Below, piece by piece: positions 13,244 through 25,833 of a DNA stretch of 64,000 nucleotides (the stretch's first letter is position 1; the number at the start of each line of letters is the position of its first letter). The notes beneath the pieces are model-generated. The model saw only the letters and a program-made list of their open reading frames with translations, did no database searches and was not told the origin of the DNA. The stretch comes from Trichoplax adhaerens. Taxonomy: Eukaryota; Placozoa; Uniplacotomia; Trichoplacea; Trichoplacidae. Location: positions 11,656,878 to 11,720,877 of the forward strand of contig NW_002060943.1 of assembly GCF_000150275.1 (NCBI RefSeq). The letters run 5' to 3'. Both the position numbers and the translations under genes were made by a program.

Positions 13244-16200
13244 CTAATGAAACAGGTCATTCCTGAAATTAGCTTTCGCTTTCACCAAGTACCTAATCTG
13301 CAATTGTCTCGTATCATAGACGACATAGCTGAGATAATTGTTAAGTCTCAATAGATATCATTTTCTAAATTAGTATATAGTGCTATCGTAGAATACACAT
13401 AGAAAATAGAGAAGAGATGTATAAAGATACTCATTTGCACCCGATCCATTATTGTCTTTTGTCATTTTTCCTAAAGGTACAACAGTGCCATTCTCGAGAG
13501 TAAATTTTTCTGATGGGTTCGGTATAAATTCGCCCGGACCTATATCATTTCGAAGTACACAAAGTAAATTGACTTTTTTTAATGTTTATACTATACTAGC
13601 GCAGGATGCAATGCTGAGCCACATAATAGATCCAGTAGTCGCACACATGAAATTAATTACTACAATACATTTAAAGCTATTAGCCGTTGCTGGCATTTTG
13701 GGCATTTCATGGCAGTCTGGAAATCTCATTTCATATCTGTTGTAATATAGAAAAGAGTCGTAATTAAGGGTAAATATGTATTACAAGTAAGGTAGATTCC
13801 TTTATTTATCACTAAATATTGCCATATAATACATTTTGCCAAGAGCTACTTCGCAAAGACACATAATGATAGTTGGATTAGTCATTGTTGGTTCACACCG
13901 CTCCGCACACTAAAACGTAGCAAATGCTATTATTAGTAGATATTAGATCAAAGTGATAAAAAGGAAACTAGCAATGTATATTTGGCCATTATCGTCCTAC
14001 CATAGATGCTGAATCTATAATTGATAAGAAGATAATGTCAGTAACATGAGTAAAGAATATGACGTTCGTGAGTTATAATCTAATCGGATTTATTATATCT
14101 TACCAGTGAAGTACACCCCTTTACCGTAGATGTAACTCCTATCCTATCAACAATAATAATTGTATAGCCTCATTATCACAGCACACTTAGAACACAGTGC
14201 TCATTGATTGCTTCAAGGGGAAAGGATCAGTTTATCATAACCAGTGATTATGGATAATACTTACTAAACACGTTTTAGGAGGTGTAAAACGAACGCCCTT
14301 AGATAACATACTAGCATAGCTAGTAAATCGAGTTTGATACCAGAGCAACATCCGATTATTGAAATTTGAAAAGTGCTGATACTGTTTATCTTCTCCATAT
14401 CTTTCAACTTTAAATACCTATGATCAGAAGGTATCTAAGTATAAATTTCTAAAACATTGTTTAGAATATTTGTTAAATGACATTAAAATGTGTGAAATAC
14501 AACTTGTATAAACAAATTAATTGATAAATGGTTAAATTTAAGTCATAATTTAGTCAGTAACCTCTTCAACAGTTAACCAGAAATAATTATGAATTGACAA
14601 ATGGCTATTTTCAGCATAATTCTTTACCATGCCAAATTCTTCACTATTGCTATAAAGATACTACAAAATTTTCATATTTTAGATCATAATTTCATATCAT
14701 AATATTCGTTATTAAAGAAAATTTCTAAAAGATATCTGTACCGTAATTTCGGTCTTTAAGGACTTATACAATGTATCCATAGGATTTTGGCCATCACTAT
14801 TTGCTCTTCTAATTATGTCATAACTAGTAATGATATCCATGAGATCGTCTAGCATGAATTCTTTATCCTAGTAAAAATTAATAAATTGCAAATTAAGTAA
14901 ACTATTCTTGTTGCACTTGATTAAGAAATATATACTAAATTTTATACAACAACCAGAATCAGAATATAACTGGTACGTCTATAAGGTAGACGTAGGAGAA
15001 ATAGGTGCGGTGCATTCATTACTTAATGCAATAAAATATTTAGTTGTAGTTACCTCTAGTTCATATAAATTGTTTATTGTTTCTGGGTCATCTATTCCGA
15101 AATTATGGGGAATTACGGCATAAAATCTATTCACTTGCTCCAAAATTTCTTTTTTATTCTTGCGTTTTGATATAAGCTGTTAGGTCATACGATTTTTTTA
15201 GTATCAAATGATAAAGGCAAGTAGTATATGGACATTGTCAATTTAGTACTCTGTATCCATGGATATAATAAATAATGAAAATATTACGATATTATACTGA
15301 CATTTTGCAACATAGATAGACATTGAGAAGCGTCATTAATTTGGTTCTCAGATAGATCAGCAAGTTTGATTGCCTCCAGGTCAACCTAAGGATTGTATTA
15401 TCTACGAGTTACCTTATGAATAATTAAAATTAATATAGTCACGATTTACTTAAATATCATTGGAATTTGTTACAAATATCGCACCCTGAATTCCAGCAGA
15501 GTATTTTTCATAGCTTGAACATCGAAAATCAGCTTAAGGAGATTTCTTATATGTCGAAACACTTTGCTACCTTTATCTGTAAAGATTAAGTCTACTTGTC
15601 TTCCTTCTTCGTCCTGCATTAACGGTTTGGAAACGAAGGGATTGCTTGTGAGTGAATCTCTACCTACGTGATATAACAACCTCTATACTTACTTTTTCGA
15701 CGTCTAGATAGACAGGATAAAATTTTCGAGCCATCTTAACAAATTTCTTTTCTTTTCCAAATCCATTACCTATACGATAAAGAATTAATATTACTAATAT
15801 CGAACATTATATTTCAGTGATAGTGTTTTCGAGTTCGATAATTAGAAAAAATAAAACTGATATTAATTAGTACCGGTTTTCTCGAAATACATTTGATCAA
15901 ATATTAGCATGGCTTCTTCTTTTGAATACCCAGTCTGTTAATAAATAGAAAAATTTCAATAGTATAATAGCTTATGGTTATATCAGTAATGAGATGAACT
16001 CTGCGTATTCTTTCTATTACTCAATGTCGCCTAACCCATAGGAACAAATAACATTATAATCTTACTTCGACACTGGTTTCTCCTTTCTTACTGTTGACGT
16101 CACCCCATGCATGAAAAATACAGCACCTAGTTTGTCATTATTAATTACAATCAACTAGAATAATAAAACCAAAAATACCTACAATCCAGTTTATTCAGAA

Positions 16201-19200
16201 AAATAGCTTACAGGTTCGTGGTGTTACTCTGCAATGCTTGTATTTTACAATAACTATGATGTCTGTATCCGTTTTCTAGATTTACGCTATAAACTGAACC
16301 ATCTGGCTCCTTAATGACGTGATGTGTATCTAGCAGACCTATTGGATATTATAAAATTTAAAAATTATTAATGTTATGGTAAATATTATAAACCCTTCTG
16401 ACCAAGATTTTATTCTCAGGTCAACAAAACTAGTAGGTATTATGCGTTGATAGTGACAGATATAATGCTACTTCTACACGAAACTATAAAATTGCTCCTA
16501 CCTGATCGATAATCAACAGCAACAGATTCGTTTGAAGTGGTTTTATTTTCAGTTGTTCTTCCTACAAATTTTAAAAGAAAGAAATAGTTCGATATTTTGT
16601 CTTAAAATTATCACATTAGTATCTATAGTCTAAGCCTGCAATACTATAATAAGTGTAAAATTTGGGGTCCAAAATCAAGTATAACCTGACTGTATTTCAT
16701 CAGAATTTGCAGGGGAGGTCGACATGAAAACTCTTTCACGCACTACACTTCTATATTCTCTTCTATTTAAGCAATTAGTCATCGATGGTGGCAATCCCGT
16801 AAAAGCACATATCCAATATTGCATTAAATATAATGTAGGGGTTTGAAATAAAATAGTTATAATTCGATGATAGAGGTAACCGTAGTGTAATTCATAAATT
16901 GATAAAAATAGAACTAGAATTTCTGAATTATAATTGACAATATATCATATGTGCATGTCACTGAACGTACAAATATTTCGATTTCTCACAGAGTTCGTCA
17001 GGAATTTTCCATTGGGTCCTGCTTGGGTTTTGAGTTAAACTATGACACCTGAGACAACGATAGCCATGATCTACTCGGCTGATGACAATCAACATAATTA
17101 AAATGCATGACTTTCAAGATACAAATAAAAAACTTTAAAGTGTTATTATTAGTACATGCTGTATTATAACTATTGTAATCCCGAACATTATCACTCCTTA
17201 ATAAAGCAAGATCATCCATACAAAAATAAAAATGCGAGTTACTTACAGAATGTTTGTATCTATACTAACCTAAAAAACAATATGCCACTGCACTCTTTAC
17301 AAGGGTTTAATGCACCAAATGCCATACCATCAACAACTAAATGAAATCCCTAAAATTAAAGGTATTATGCATTAATAATGAGGTATAAGACACAAAATAA
17401 AATAGAAAAATAACTGTAACTATATGCTTTAAATTGAGTTAAGTATTGTTTATCTACGTACCCTAGTATCGGCTACCAATTTTTGATTATTATATATTAG
17501 TAGATCCTTCAACATTTGATTATTACATTCTTTTCTCAGGTTGTCATATATACTCCATAACCCTACAGTTTGCTCCTGCAGCCAGTAATTATAATTTATT
17601 GGATTATATGGCCAGCACATTTAAACGAAGTGAATCATTTTTAATTATCTAAATATAATGCAATTTATAACGTGTACGTTACGAAATATAACAATTTTAC
17701 GTTCGATCATACCCTTAATTTCATTATTTTGGCCATATTCTCGTCACTTTTGCCTCTTTTATTCGCTATGTCTGTATCTATGTCTTTGCTTTTTCTTTTT
17801 CCTGTATCTTCTTTATTTCTATATTATTAATAAACGATTTAGTAATGTTATCAAACGTTAGTTGAGGCATCCATTAGAAACAAGGGAAACTTTTTGCCTA
17901 TCAATCGTATTTAAATTTCATTTATATTGCTCTTACAAATCTAAATTTGTAACGAGAAACAGTTGAAAACTATTATAGAAATTGCAAAATTATGAGTCTA
18001 CTGTCAGGTTTGTCCACCCTAACATTAACCTACTGTACAGTGTACAGTAAGACTCTAAATACTAACGATCTCCTATCGTCAGGATGAACAGTAATACAAC
18101 ACTAGTCTCTAGACATAACTGAACCCAAACTTTAATAAAAAGTCAGTCAATTTATAGTAAATTGATATAAACATTAATTATCAGTTTGTAATTATATAAT
18201 ATCATAAAACTGTGCAGTTATCTATTAAAAATATGTAAAACATCACAAATAACGGTATGTAAACACATTTCTAGATAAATTATCTTATGGAGTCTACTGT
18301 ACAGTATGTTACGAGAGGTTAAACTGATTAGTAAGATAGATAATCAAATCTTACATCGCTGAATTCGATGATCCTTCTGAAGGAATTTCGTGAGCCTGCG
18401 CTGAAGAGGTGGACGTTTTCGAATATCCCTGATTTTGAGTTGTGGGATCAATTCGATTTCTAATTTTCTCTTGATCTTCTGGCCGCAAGGAATTAAAGCC
18501 ATCAATATCGCCCTCGTTGGAAATATTCTTTTTTCTGAAAAAACAGCTGTAATGATACCATTTTGCTACCTAAGATCAAGGGTGTTTAATCAGTCAGATT
18601 TTGTAGTACTTTCAATGCTTGCATATGTATGCATTAATCCGATAATACATCAAATTAGAAATATCTAAGCAGGGCATCATGATTCATACACACAGGATAA
18701 AATACAGAATAAATTCTAGCTATTTTAATAAAATTGATGATTTTTCAAATTGGAATTATGTACCAATGTGTTAGTATTCTAGTAACTAATTTGTTGAAAT
18801 AATCTACCAACGCTGCACAAGCCTATTATATTAGACTTATATTACAGCAAATAACTTAACATTAATTGTGCACTATCGATTACAATTCTTATAAAATAAA
18901 TGTGACAATAGTAGACCTTACCTTCGCATCGTCAACATACCAAGACTAGACGAATAAAATATAAAATCAATCTGTTAAATAACCTTATAAAACACGTCAG
19001 TTTAAATATGTATCTCCCAAATAAGTAAATATATATACATAGACGACGAAAATTTCGAGAGATCAGCTGTTTAATGCGTCATACTGCAGCTAAATTTATA
19101 CATGCATGTTAATCGGTTGAAATATTATAAAATGTTACCTAATTTACTATAGTAGCAATTTAATACCTTCTTAATCTTTGTACTGTAGCTGTAAATAAGA

Positions 19201-19668
19201 TTAGGTGGGCGCTATGTTTATCGTTTAGCATTGCTTGTATTCGAATTAAGATCATGATTAAAATCAAGATGTACGCGTAGTCATACTGTAAGATATAATG
19301 AGATTAACTATAGTTTGCATTTCCGCTAATTAATCTATCCTAAATCGATATGGCCATAATGCAGATAGTATACCAGTATTTTAGATAATTCGGGTGGCTA
19401 TTACACGATATTCTATTGTAACTTGCAAAAATAATCAATAGCTTAGAAATTGTTAACATTTTAATTTTAGCACGTTCATTTCACATGAATGCACATGTTA
19501 AGCCTTTGTATGAAGTTTCTATTAATAAGAAAATAATTGACAACTTACAGAAAGCATAGCTGCTATCCTTAAAGAATTTTTACCAATATTTTTTTTACAC
19601 GCATTACAAAGTGAACGTTTCGATTTTGCATATTCTGCTTTGAACGGCAAGACATCAGTATCGGTCAT
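13244..19668 (-). CDS. PARP1 paralogue, probable catalytically dead pseudoenzyme (24 exons)
   Basis: Exons, 5' to 3' on the minus strand: 19549-19668, 18355-18569, 17713-17818, 17462-17575, 17270-17349, 16990-17078, 16686-16730, 16502-16561, 16212-16338, 16066-16126, 15874-15934, 15693-15769, 15485-15613, 15302-15385, 15054-15176, 14742-14867, 14562-14660, 14265-14417, 14104-14143, 14001-14014, 13833-13909, 13669-13736, 13431-13539, 13244-13328; 753 aa, frame closed throughout. Domains: zinc finger 1 (CNAC...HYSC), an exon of the same length as the PARP1 NLS exon (KRKSK), PADR1 (CKEC...CLRC), WGR (with WGD), helical domain and ART fold. Zinc finger 2 and BRCT are absent: only a 45-nt exon lies between PADR1 and WGR. 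The ART signature HGSR reads YQTR (Tyr599), the second Tyr is kept (Tyr634), and the catalytic Glu is Asp726, formed across the last splice junction. Most C-terminal exons match PARP1 in length exactly. A DNA-binding or regulatory role is inferred from this; polymer synthesis is unlikely. Confidence 0.9.
14001..14014 (-). other. 14-nt microexon of the PARP1 paralogue
   Basis: On the minus strand this exon follows a TATAG acceptor and precedes GTAGGA. Together with the preceding G it encodes D-S-A-S-M, placed between GVYFT and CAERC. Length, phase and position match the PARP1 microexon at 9726-9739 exactly, so the exon pre-dates the duplication. Confidence 0.82.
18024..18052. repeat. Palindromic motif in an intron of the PARP1 paralogue
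   Basis: TACTGTACAGTGTACAGTA-type motif in the intron between the zinc-finger-1 exon and the NLS exon. A second partial copy (TACTGTACAGTA) lies near 18296-18307. Confidence 0.7.
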
Positions 19669-19756
19669 CTTGTATTTCTATTAAGATATTAAAAAGTAAA
19701 AATGATGATAAACGATTAGAAACGAACCACGGTACAATTTTACTGCATGATACAAT

Positions 19757-19784
19757 AATAACTGTACTGTATGTACAGTACAAT
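19757..19784. repeat. Palindromic motif 5' of the PARP1 paralogue
   Basis: CTGTACTGTATGTACAGTAC lies about 90 bp upstream of the start codon of the minus-strand PARP1 paralogue. It is the same motif family as the array 5' of PARP1 itself, so both paralogues carry it in the 5' flank. Confidence 0.75.
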
Positions 19785-21540
19785 AACGTCGTCGAATAGG
19801 CAATCCATTATATCATTATTATTATTAAAGTTTATTAAGATTAAACAGTATCTAGTTTACCCAGTTAAAATTACATGTGGTTATACTGTAACTCATTAAC
19901 AATATAAAATAATGTAATCGATATTCGATCTCAACATATTTATGCCCAGTCAAACGATTCACTTTCGACTACAGATTTAATAATGCTACTGTTGTACGTT
20001 TACTACTTAGTAGCAAGTGTCTTTATTTATTTTAAACAATGTATATCAATTTTTCAATCTGTATTTGTACAGTAGACGACGAGTGGAGTAATTAATTTAG
20101 AGAATAGTTTATTTAAGGAGCTTCCTGGCCTAGTTCTATCGATTTCAAATTGATGATTGCCTCATTGTCTTTGAGATGATCAAATAGAAGGTATCAGCCA
20201 ATCAATCGTCATTTGTAGCGTAGTTTGAAATTGAGTATGTGGAGATGATTTATAGTATGGTTAGAGACGATAGATAAAGTAGCAAGTAGAAAAATCGAGT
20301 ATACTGTTGTGACCAGCCTAATAAATGTACTTTGCTGTATTATTGCAATATGGTGTACAGCATGGGCTGTAAGCTTATGTAGAGAATGTATAAAGAGGAT
20401 TACGTTTCAAAACTATGCCCGTGTTAGTATAACGAAGTTTATGCAGTAACGTATGTGATGAAGCAGCTAGTAGCCTGATACTGTATGCATTAACACAGCA
20501 ATGGGAACATTATTCCAGGCATCAGTGGTATGTGATAATTTAGTTACAGTTTATAGTGGTGACTGCAAAGTTAGAATTAGAAATAAAGCATAATTTGGCA
20601 ATTGTTGCCATTGGTGGTTGCAGACAAAACCTGTACATGATACGTGGTATACTTGTTATGTGTGCACTTCTACAGTAGATCAACAACGACTAAAAAATGA
20701 ATTATAGAACTAGTTAGTGTCATAGAGCTATTGATTTCTCTTTAATAAAGGCAATCAATTTCACTGTCCAATGCAATACAGAATGACTTGTCCCATCTTT
20801 GATCGACTTTTCTTGCATAGCATAAAGCAGACAGCAATATGAATTAATTTGCTATCATCGCTCTAGCGCTGATAGCAAAACTAATTGATCACTTCTAATT
20901 ATTGCTCATTCAACTCGATATTAGTAGACTACCAGCATAAGAGAGAATCAACATTGAATACCAGCGATTCAACTAATTATAACCAACTTGCAAACTAGGA
21001 AGACTGACAAATCGACCATGGTTGAATAGTGTACATGATTCGTACATTACAACAAAACTAAGGTAGTACCCTTGTAGTACACTAGTACAGCATGGTTGAA
21101 ACGTCCATTGAAATGTCATTTTTGAATCATTATGCTATCTTGCCGGTCTGATACCAAAACATAGAGAAATAAAAGATAAAATCCTTGTACAAATTCTTTA
21201 AAGCCTTACAATCCTACTTCAATCCATCTCCATTAGCAATGCTACGCTTAAATCACTTACATGGATAATGACTAATCTGCAAGTATCCAAAGGAAGAAGA
21301 AATAAGGCAATGAAAACTCGTTCGTCTCTGTCAAAGAAACGATGAGCTATGTGCACCTTTGAAGTTGATTTCGTCAGTCCAGAACGGGTCAACCTGGCAA
21401 TGGTATGACTGGTATGGCAGGTCAATGACTAAAAAAAGATCGTCGTTCATTAGAACAATATCATTATTGTCATAGTGATTATTATTATTTCTTAATGATG
21501 TCACGCATGGCATATAAAAAACTACTTGACAAATGAGAGG
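19785..21540. other. Intergenic DNA without recognisable genes
   Basis: No convincing exon was found. There is one hairpin: TTTGCTATCA at 20848-20857 is repeated inverted at 20870-20879 around a 12-bp loop. A slightly less AT-rich stretch at 21200-21430 has overlapping minus-strand frames with no similarity I recognise. Confidence 0.5.
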
Positions 21541-21799
21541 CAAGCACTCACCCCTCGTAAGCTCTGGCTACAAGTACAGGTACAGGAAGGAGTTTACAGT
21601 AGTAGGGTTAAGAGGCGAGACTAGCGAAGATTAGGCCACCCTGAAAGCAGGGACTTATTGAAAAGAGAGAGAGAAAAGAAGCGGCCGCTCACTGCAAAAT
21701 AAGATGGCACATATCATTTTTCGAGTTATTGTACTATACGCTCCCACTGAAATCGTCGACAGTATTACACTGACAAAAGCGATCAAGCAACTGGATGAC

Positions 21800-21975
21800 A
21801 ATCGAGTTGCAACGGTGAGCAAATACAGTACAGTACTAGTGTAGTGTACAGTGTACAGTGTACAGTCTGTAGCCTGTTTACAGTAACAGTACTGTACCGT
21901 AAACATGGTTTTGGGCTCGTGCCTTGATTGTTACTGTACCGACATTGATTGGTCAATGCTACAGTATACGCTATC
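21800..21975. repeat. Second palindrome-rich block
   Basis: Copies of ACAGTAC, GTGTACAGTGTACAG and related half-palindromes of the TACTGTACAGTA family occur in a unique background. The block abuts the 124-bp tandem repeat that starts at about 22003. Confidence 0.8.
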
Positions 21976-22002
21976 ACGCCATTGACAGGGCATTGACACG
22001 CC

Positions 22003-22498
22003 AGCTGCACGTTGATCGTCATGCAAAAGCTTTTTCTTTCGTTTTATGCCTAAGGCATCATGCTTGCTGCAGCCATGGTCATTAATTAATTATAATCATG
22101 ACGGAAACTTCCTTCTCAATACTTGTAGCTGCACGTCGATCGTCATGTAAAGCTTTTTCTTTCGTTTTATGCCTAATGCATCATGCTTGCTGCAGCCATG
22201 GTCATTAATTAATCATTAATCATGACGGAAACTTCACTCTCAATACTTGTAGCTGCACGTCGATCGTCATGTGAAGCTTTTTTTTTCGTTTTATGCCTAA
22301 TGCATCATACTTGCTGCAGCCATGGTCATTAATTAATCATTAATCATGACGGAAACTTCCTTCTCAATACTTGTAGCTGCACGCCGATCGTCATGCAAAG
22401 CTTTTTCTTTCGTTTTATGCCTAACGCATCATGCTTGCTGCAGCCATAGTCATTAATTAATTATAATGATTATGGAAACTTCTTTCTCAAAAGTTGGA
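22003..22498. repeat. Four tandem copies of a 124-bp unit
   Basis: Units begin at about 22003, 22127, 22251 and 22375, each with AGCTGCACG. Each continues through GATCGTCATG, AAGCTTTTTCTTTCGTTTTA, GCTTGCTGCAGCCATGGTCA and ATTAATTAAT to GGAAACTTC. Copies differ at only a few positions, so the array is young. The last copy is the most diverged at its 3' end. No reading frame is conserved across the units. Confidence 0.93.
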
Positions 22499-22539
22499 GC
22501 TAAGCTCTGAACAAAAGTCTGTGTTACTAGCCATAAATG

Positions 22540-23360
22540 GATAGTCGCATTTTCTTCTCATAAAAAGCACAATGAGACTAGTAGAATGAGAGTTGGAATG
22601 CTAATGACTATCTGTTTCACCTATAAAATGAGTTCAAATCTACATGATCATTTGATCCTCCCCATATAGAAGAAGTTAAAATGTCATTTATATAGCGGAG
22701 AGTTGTAATGAATACTATATCTATTCGTTTCATCGATAAAAATGAGTTGAAATGGAGTGTAGTTTGGAGTTGTAATGTTAAAGACTCGCTGCCTCCTGTT
22801 TGGTAACAAGTTGAAATTGTCTGAGACCATGTACAAGTAGAAGTGTAGTAGACACAGATGCAAGGATAATTAATATAATGACCATTTGCTTTGGATATAA
22901 AACAAGTGGTAATGTAGTATAATGCAGAGATGTAATGATAATTAATTCATGACTATTTACTATTTTACTTCAAGTAGAAGACCAGTTGGAATGTTAATGA
23001 TAATTAGAATACCAAATAAACAGAGTTAATATATAGAGTACAATGTTATAATATCAACTATCTATTCGTCTCAAAGATACGTAAAACGAGTTGAAATAGA
23101 GTGTGTAGTACAGAATTGTTCTGTTGATGACTCTTTGCTTCGTATATAAAAATAGGTAGAAATTGTCAGGTCCACAAGTGTAAGTGTAATACACAGGTGT
23201 AATGTTAATTGACTATTTGCTTTACATACAGAAAAATAAGTAGGGGGTGGAGTATAGCAGTCGCAATGTTGAAGATAATCTCCTTCACAATAGATATGTA
23301 TATTTAAAACTATAAAAGAAGCTGAAGTGCAGTTGCAACAGTAATAAATGCAACCAGACC
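22540..23360. repeat. Old, degenerate tandem array
   Basis: The elements TTGTAATG(TTA)ATGA, ACTATTTGCTTT, ATATAAAA and GAGTTGAAATGGAGTGTAGT recur in the same order about every 80-110 bp, with heavy divergence. This looks like a decayed minisatellite lying directly next to the young 124-bp array. Period and copy number are estimates by eye. Confidence 0.55.
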
Positions 23361-24194
23361 ATATTGGAGTAAAATGCAGTATTGGGATATATTACTGTAG
23401 CTGTGTGAAAGTTCTCGATTCAACATGCAGATAATAGAAATTTATTACTCTAGCGCTGGTGTATAATAATTGATTAAAAGTAAATGATTTGATACGTGTA
23501 TGCTGTCTACTATTACCTTGTCATACCCATAAATGCTATACGAGTACTGTACGTACTTTTATGTATATTATGTAATTTTAATCGATACCGGCACAGCAGT
23601 TCGCTTCCAACATAGGCTAATTCACGTATTGATCGCCAAACAAAATTATTTTGATGGCACCTTTCCTAACCTGCAACCAAGGCCTATCGATTGTCATGAT
23701 GTTACACAAGTAAGCCGTATCATGGTGTCAAAATTGTCCAAGTATTATTTAATCTTCCAGCTACTAGTGTATGAGAAAGCGTTAATATATACTGTATATC
23801 CAATAAATACATATGTATATTCACTGCACACTCAATAATAATTAATTATATAATTATTGAGTTACTACCGACTACAGTATGCGCTATGATTAAATAATAT
23901 TACAGATAATTAACATTGAATGAGCTTTTACTACTAGTAAAATGAAGACACCATCATAATATACTATTTATGTATAACTTAAAAATTTCAATTATAATTT
24001 TAATAGTATTAATTTTTATCGAGTAAATATCTTATGTAGATAGAACTGTAGCTTTTTCATGCAGCACACAGAACTCCATCAATCGTTGTCACAGTTAATA
24101 CGTGATATTGAACTAGTTTCTTCCTCAGTTTAAGAATGGAAGGAGTAAGGAATCAAATGATATTTGAGATTCATGCTAGATTTGCTAATTCATT
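23361..24194. other. Intergenic DNA 3' of a Spondin gene
   Basis: AT-rich. A 101-codon plus-strand frame at 23533-23838 has no similarity I recognise and no supporting splice context, so it is probably chance. Confidence 0.5.
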
Positions 24195-25833
24195 CTACTG
24201 TAGGAGATGCAAATTTATAGTCAGGATGATGCCCACTACCAAAGATGCAATAAGTACCGGCATAGATTGAAATGAGCCACCACTTGCTCCATTTGTGACA
24301 ACTACAGTTGCGTTGACAAAGAATACAATTAGTAAATTTAACATATGTAATCAGTTAGTTAAAGCGGGAATATAATGATCGAGTTAGCTATTGCGAGGGT
24401 ATTCGAGTGTTTAAAACTAAATAGGAATACGTATATCGTACTGTATGTGTTCATCTATTGCTATGCCCTTATCCCTACCTGTAGTATTAGCTGTTCAAGC
24501 CATATCGTATATTGTCGAATAGTCAGCGGAGTTGATGTATATAGAGAAATTGAAATATAGCATACTTTAGATTAGTTGCAAGTATACTAGCTGTAATGAA
24601 TTTTTCTAGCATAGAAAACTATTGTATCATCTGAATACTTTAAAGATTTTATAATGTCTGTACTCATTTGATAGTTTAATTAAAACAACTATTAAAATGA
24701 AACAGACATTTTCAGTATTGTAAGTTGGTTACTTTAATATTAAAAAATATCTATGACACTAGTTGGAGAAATTCAGATAAGATTAGCTAGTAGTCAATAA
24801 TAGGATCCCATTTTGTTTACGAATATAAGATTAACCATTCTTTAATCTAGCAATCTTAAATATAGTCTATTATTGTTCAAATTACTATTGGTATGTTTGT
24901 AAATTATGATTTAGTAAGGCAGTGGAAAATTTAAAAATCTATAACGTTATGCAATGAATGAATACTTACGTGGGCTTAATAAATTTTGTGATACTCTCGT
25001 TAATTGTAATCTGGCATAAGGTAACAAAGATTGACCGTTAGCTCGGTAGAAAACACTTGCTGATTGATTAGACGTCTTTATTTGATAGATTGGCACTCTT
25101 GTCAATGAACCGGTATAGCTATATTGTTCAGTGGCGGCCGCTTTCGTACCAGCATCCCACAGATATAGATCAATAGTCTTGCTAGCAATAAAACCACAAG
25201 AACTAGTACAAAAATTCACTCGATCTACACCAACGCACCAATCTGGACTTGGAGCAATCATTGTTAACGCAGATAATAAGTTAAAATTATTATCAACGTT
25301 AACAGTCACTGAATATGTTGCAGTTGGTTGGAGAGATGATCCAGTGGACACAAAGACTTGCTTAACATTATTTGTCATGGGCTCTAGTAGAGCTTTTAAA
25401 GGCACTTTATTTTAACATAATAAACTCCTCATTAGTATCTTGAAATAGAGAATATCTTGGAATAAAATATGATAACCTAACAACACTTACTATGTAGGAT
25501 AATAGCGCACATTAAGAATACGCTAAAATTTTTGCATAGGATCACTAGATCGTTACCTGCATTTCCATTTTCAGCTACGGATTTAACCTGAGTCGATGCA
25601 TATTGTCCGTAAGCATAAACAGTTACTGCTGGGGAATGTATAGCGCCAATCAATGGCGACCAATGTGGAAAATTAGTTGGATAATTAGGATAGTTATTAT
25701 TGTTAGCCCATAGTCCAGTAAAAACAACAGTGTAAGTAGCACTACCAGAGGTGCAACACGACGTTGAGGAAGCTCCCAAGGTTCTTGTGATTATCAAACT
25801 CAGAAGAATAGTTATCAAAGTATACTTGCACAT
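24195..25833 (-). CDS. Secreted or GPI-anchored single-Spondin_N protein
   Basis: Exons 25557-25833, 24970-25404 and 24195-24301 (minus strand) give 272 aa in a closed frame. The start is the Met opening a classic signal peptide (MCKY, then a run of I/L/T, ending before GASS). The Spondin_N domain spans the rest of exon 1 and exon 2: CCTSGSATY at its start, HWSPLIGAIHS, SPDWCVGVDRVNFC with a second Cys-containing CGF, LYLWDAGT, then FYRANGQ and ARLQL. The last exon begins by completing a Leu codon, contains NGASGG and ends in about 25 hydrophobic residues to the stop, which is typical of a GPI-attachment signal. Spondin_N domains act outside the cell in matrix or adhesion; the ligand here is unknown. 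The nearest relative is the double-domain gene at 29.7-33.1 kb on the same strand. Confidence 0.88.

Noticed and set aside
21219-21543. Overlapping minus-strand open frames of 68-70 codons
   Set aside because: No recognisable domain, no splice context, and the frames overlap each other.
22003-22498. Possible CRISPR array
   Set aside because: The whole 124-bp unit is conserved with no variable spacers, and the genome is clearly eukaryotic.
25131-25415. Plus-strand open frame of 94 codons; similar ones at 31294-31575 and 32446-32748
   Set aside because: These are antisense shadows of the Spondin_N exons, sharing composition because the sense exons are homologous.
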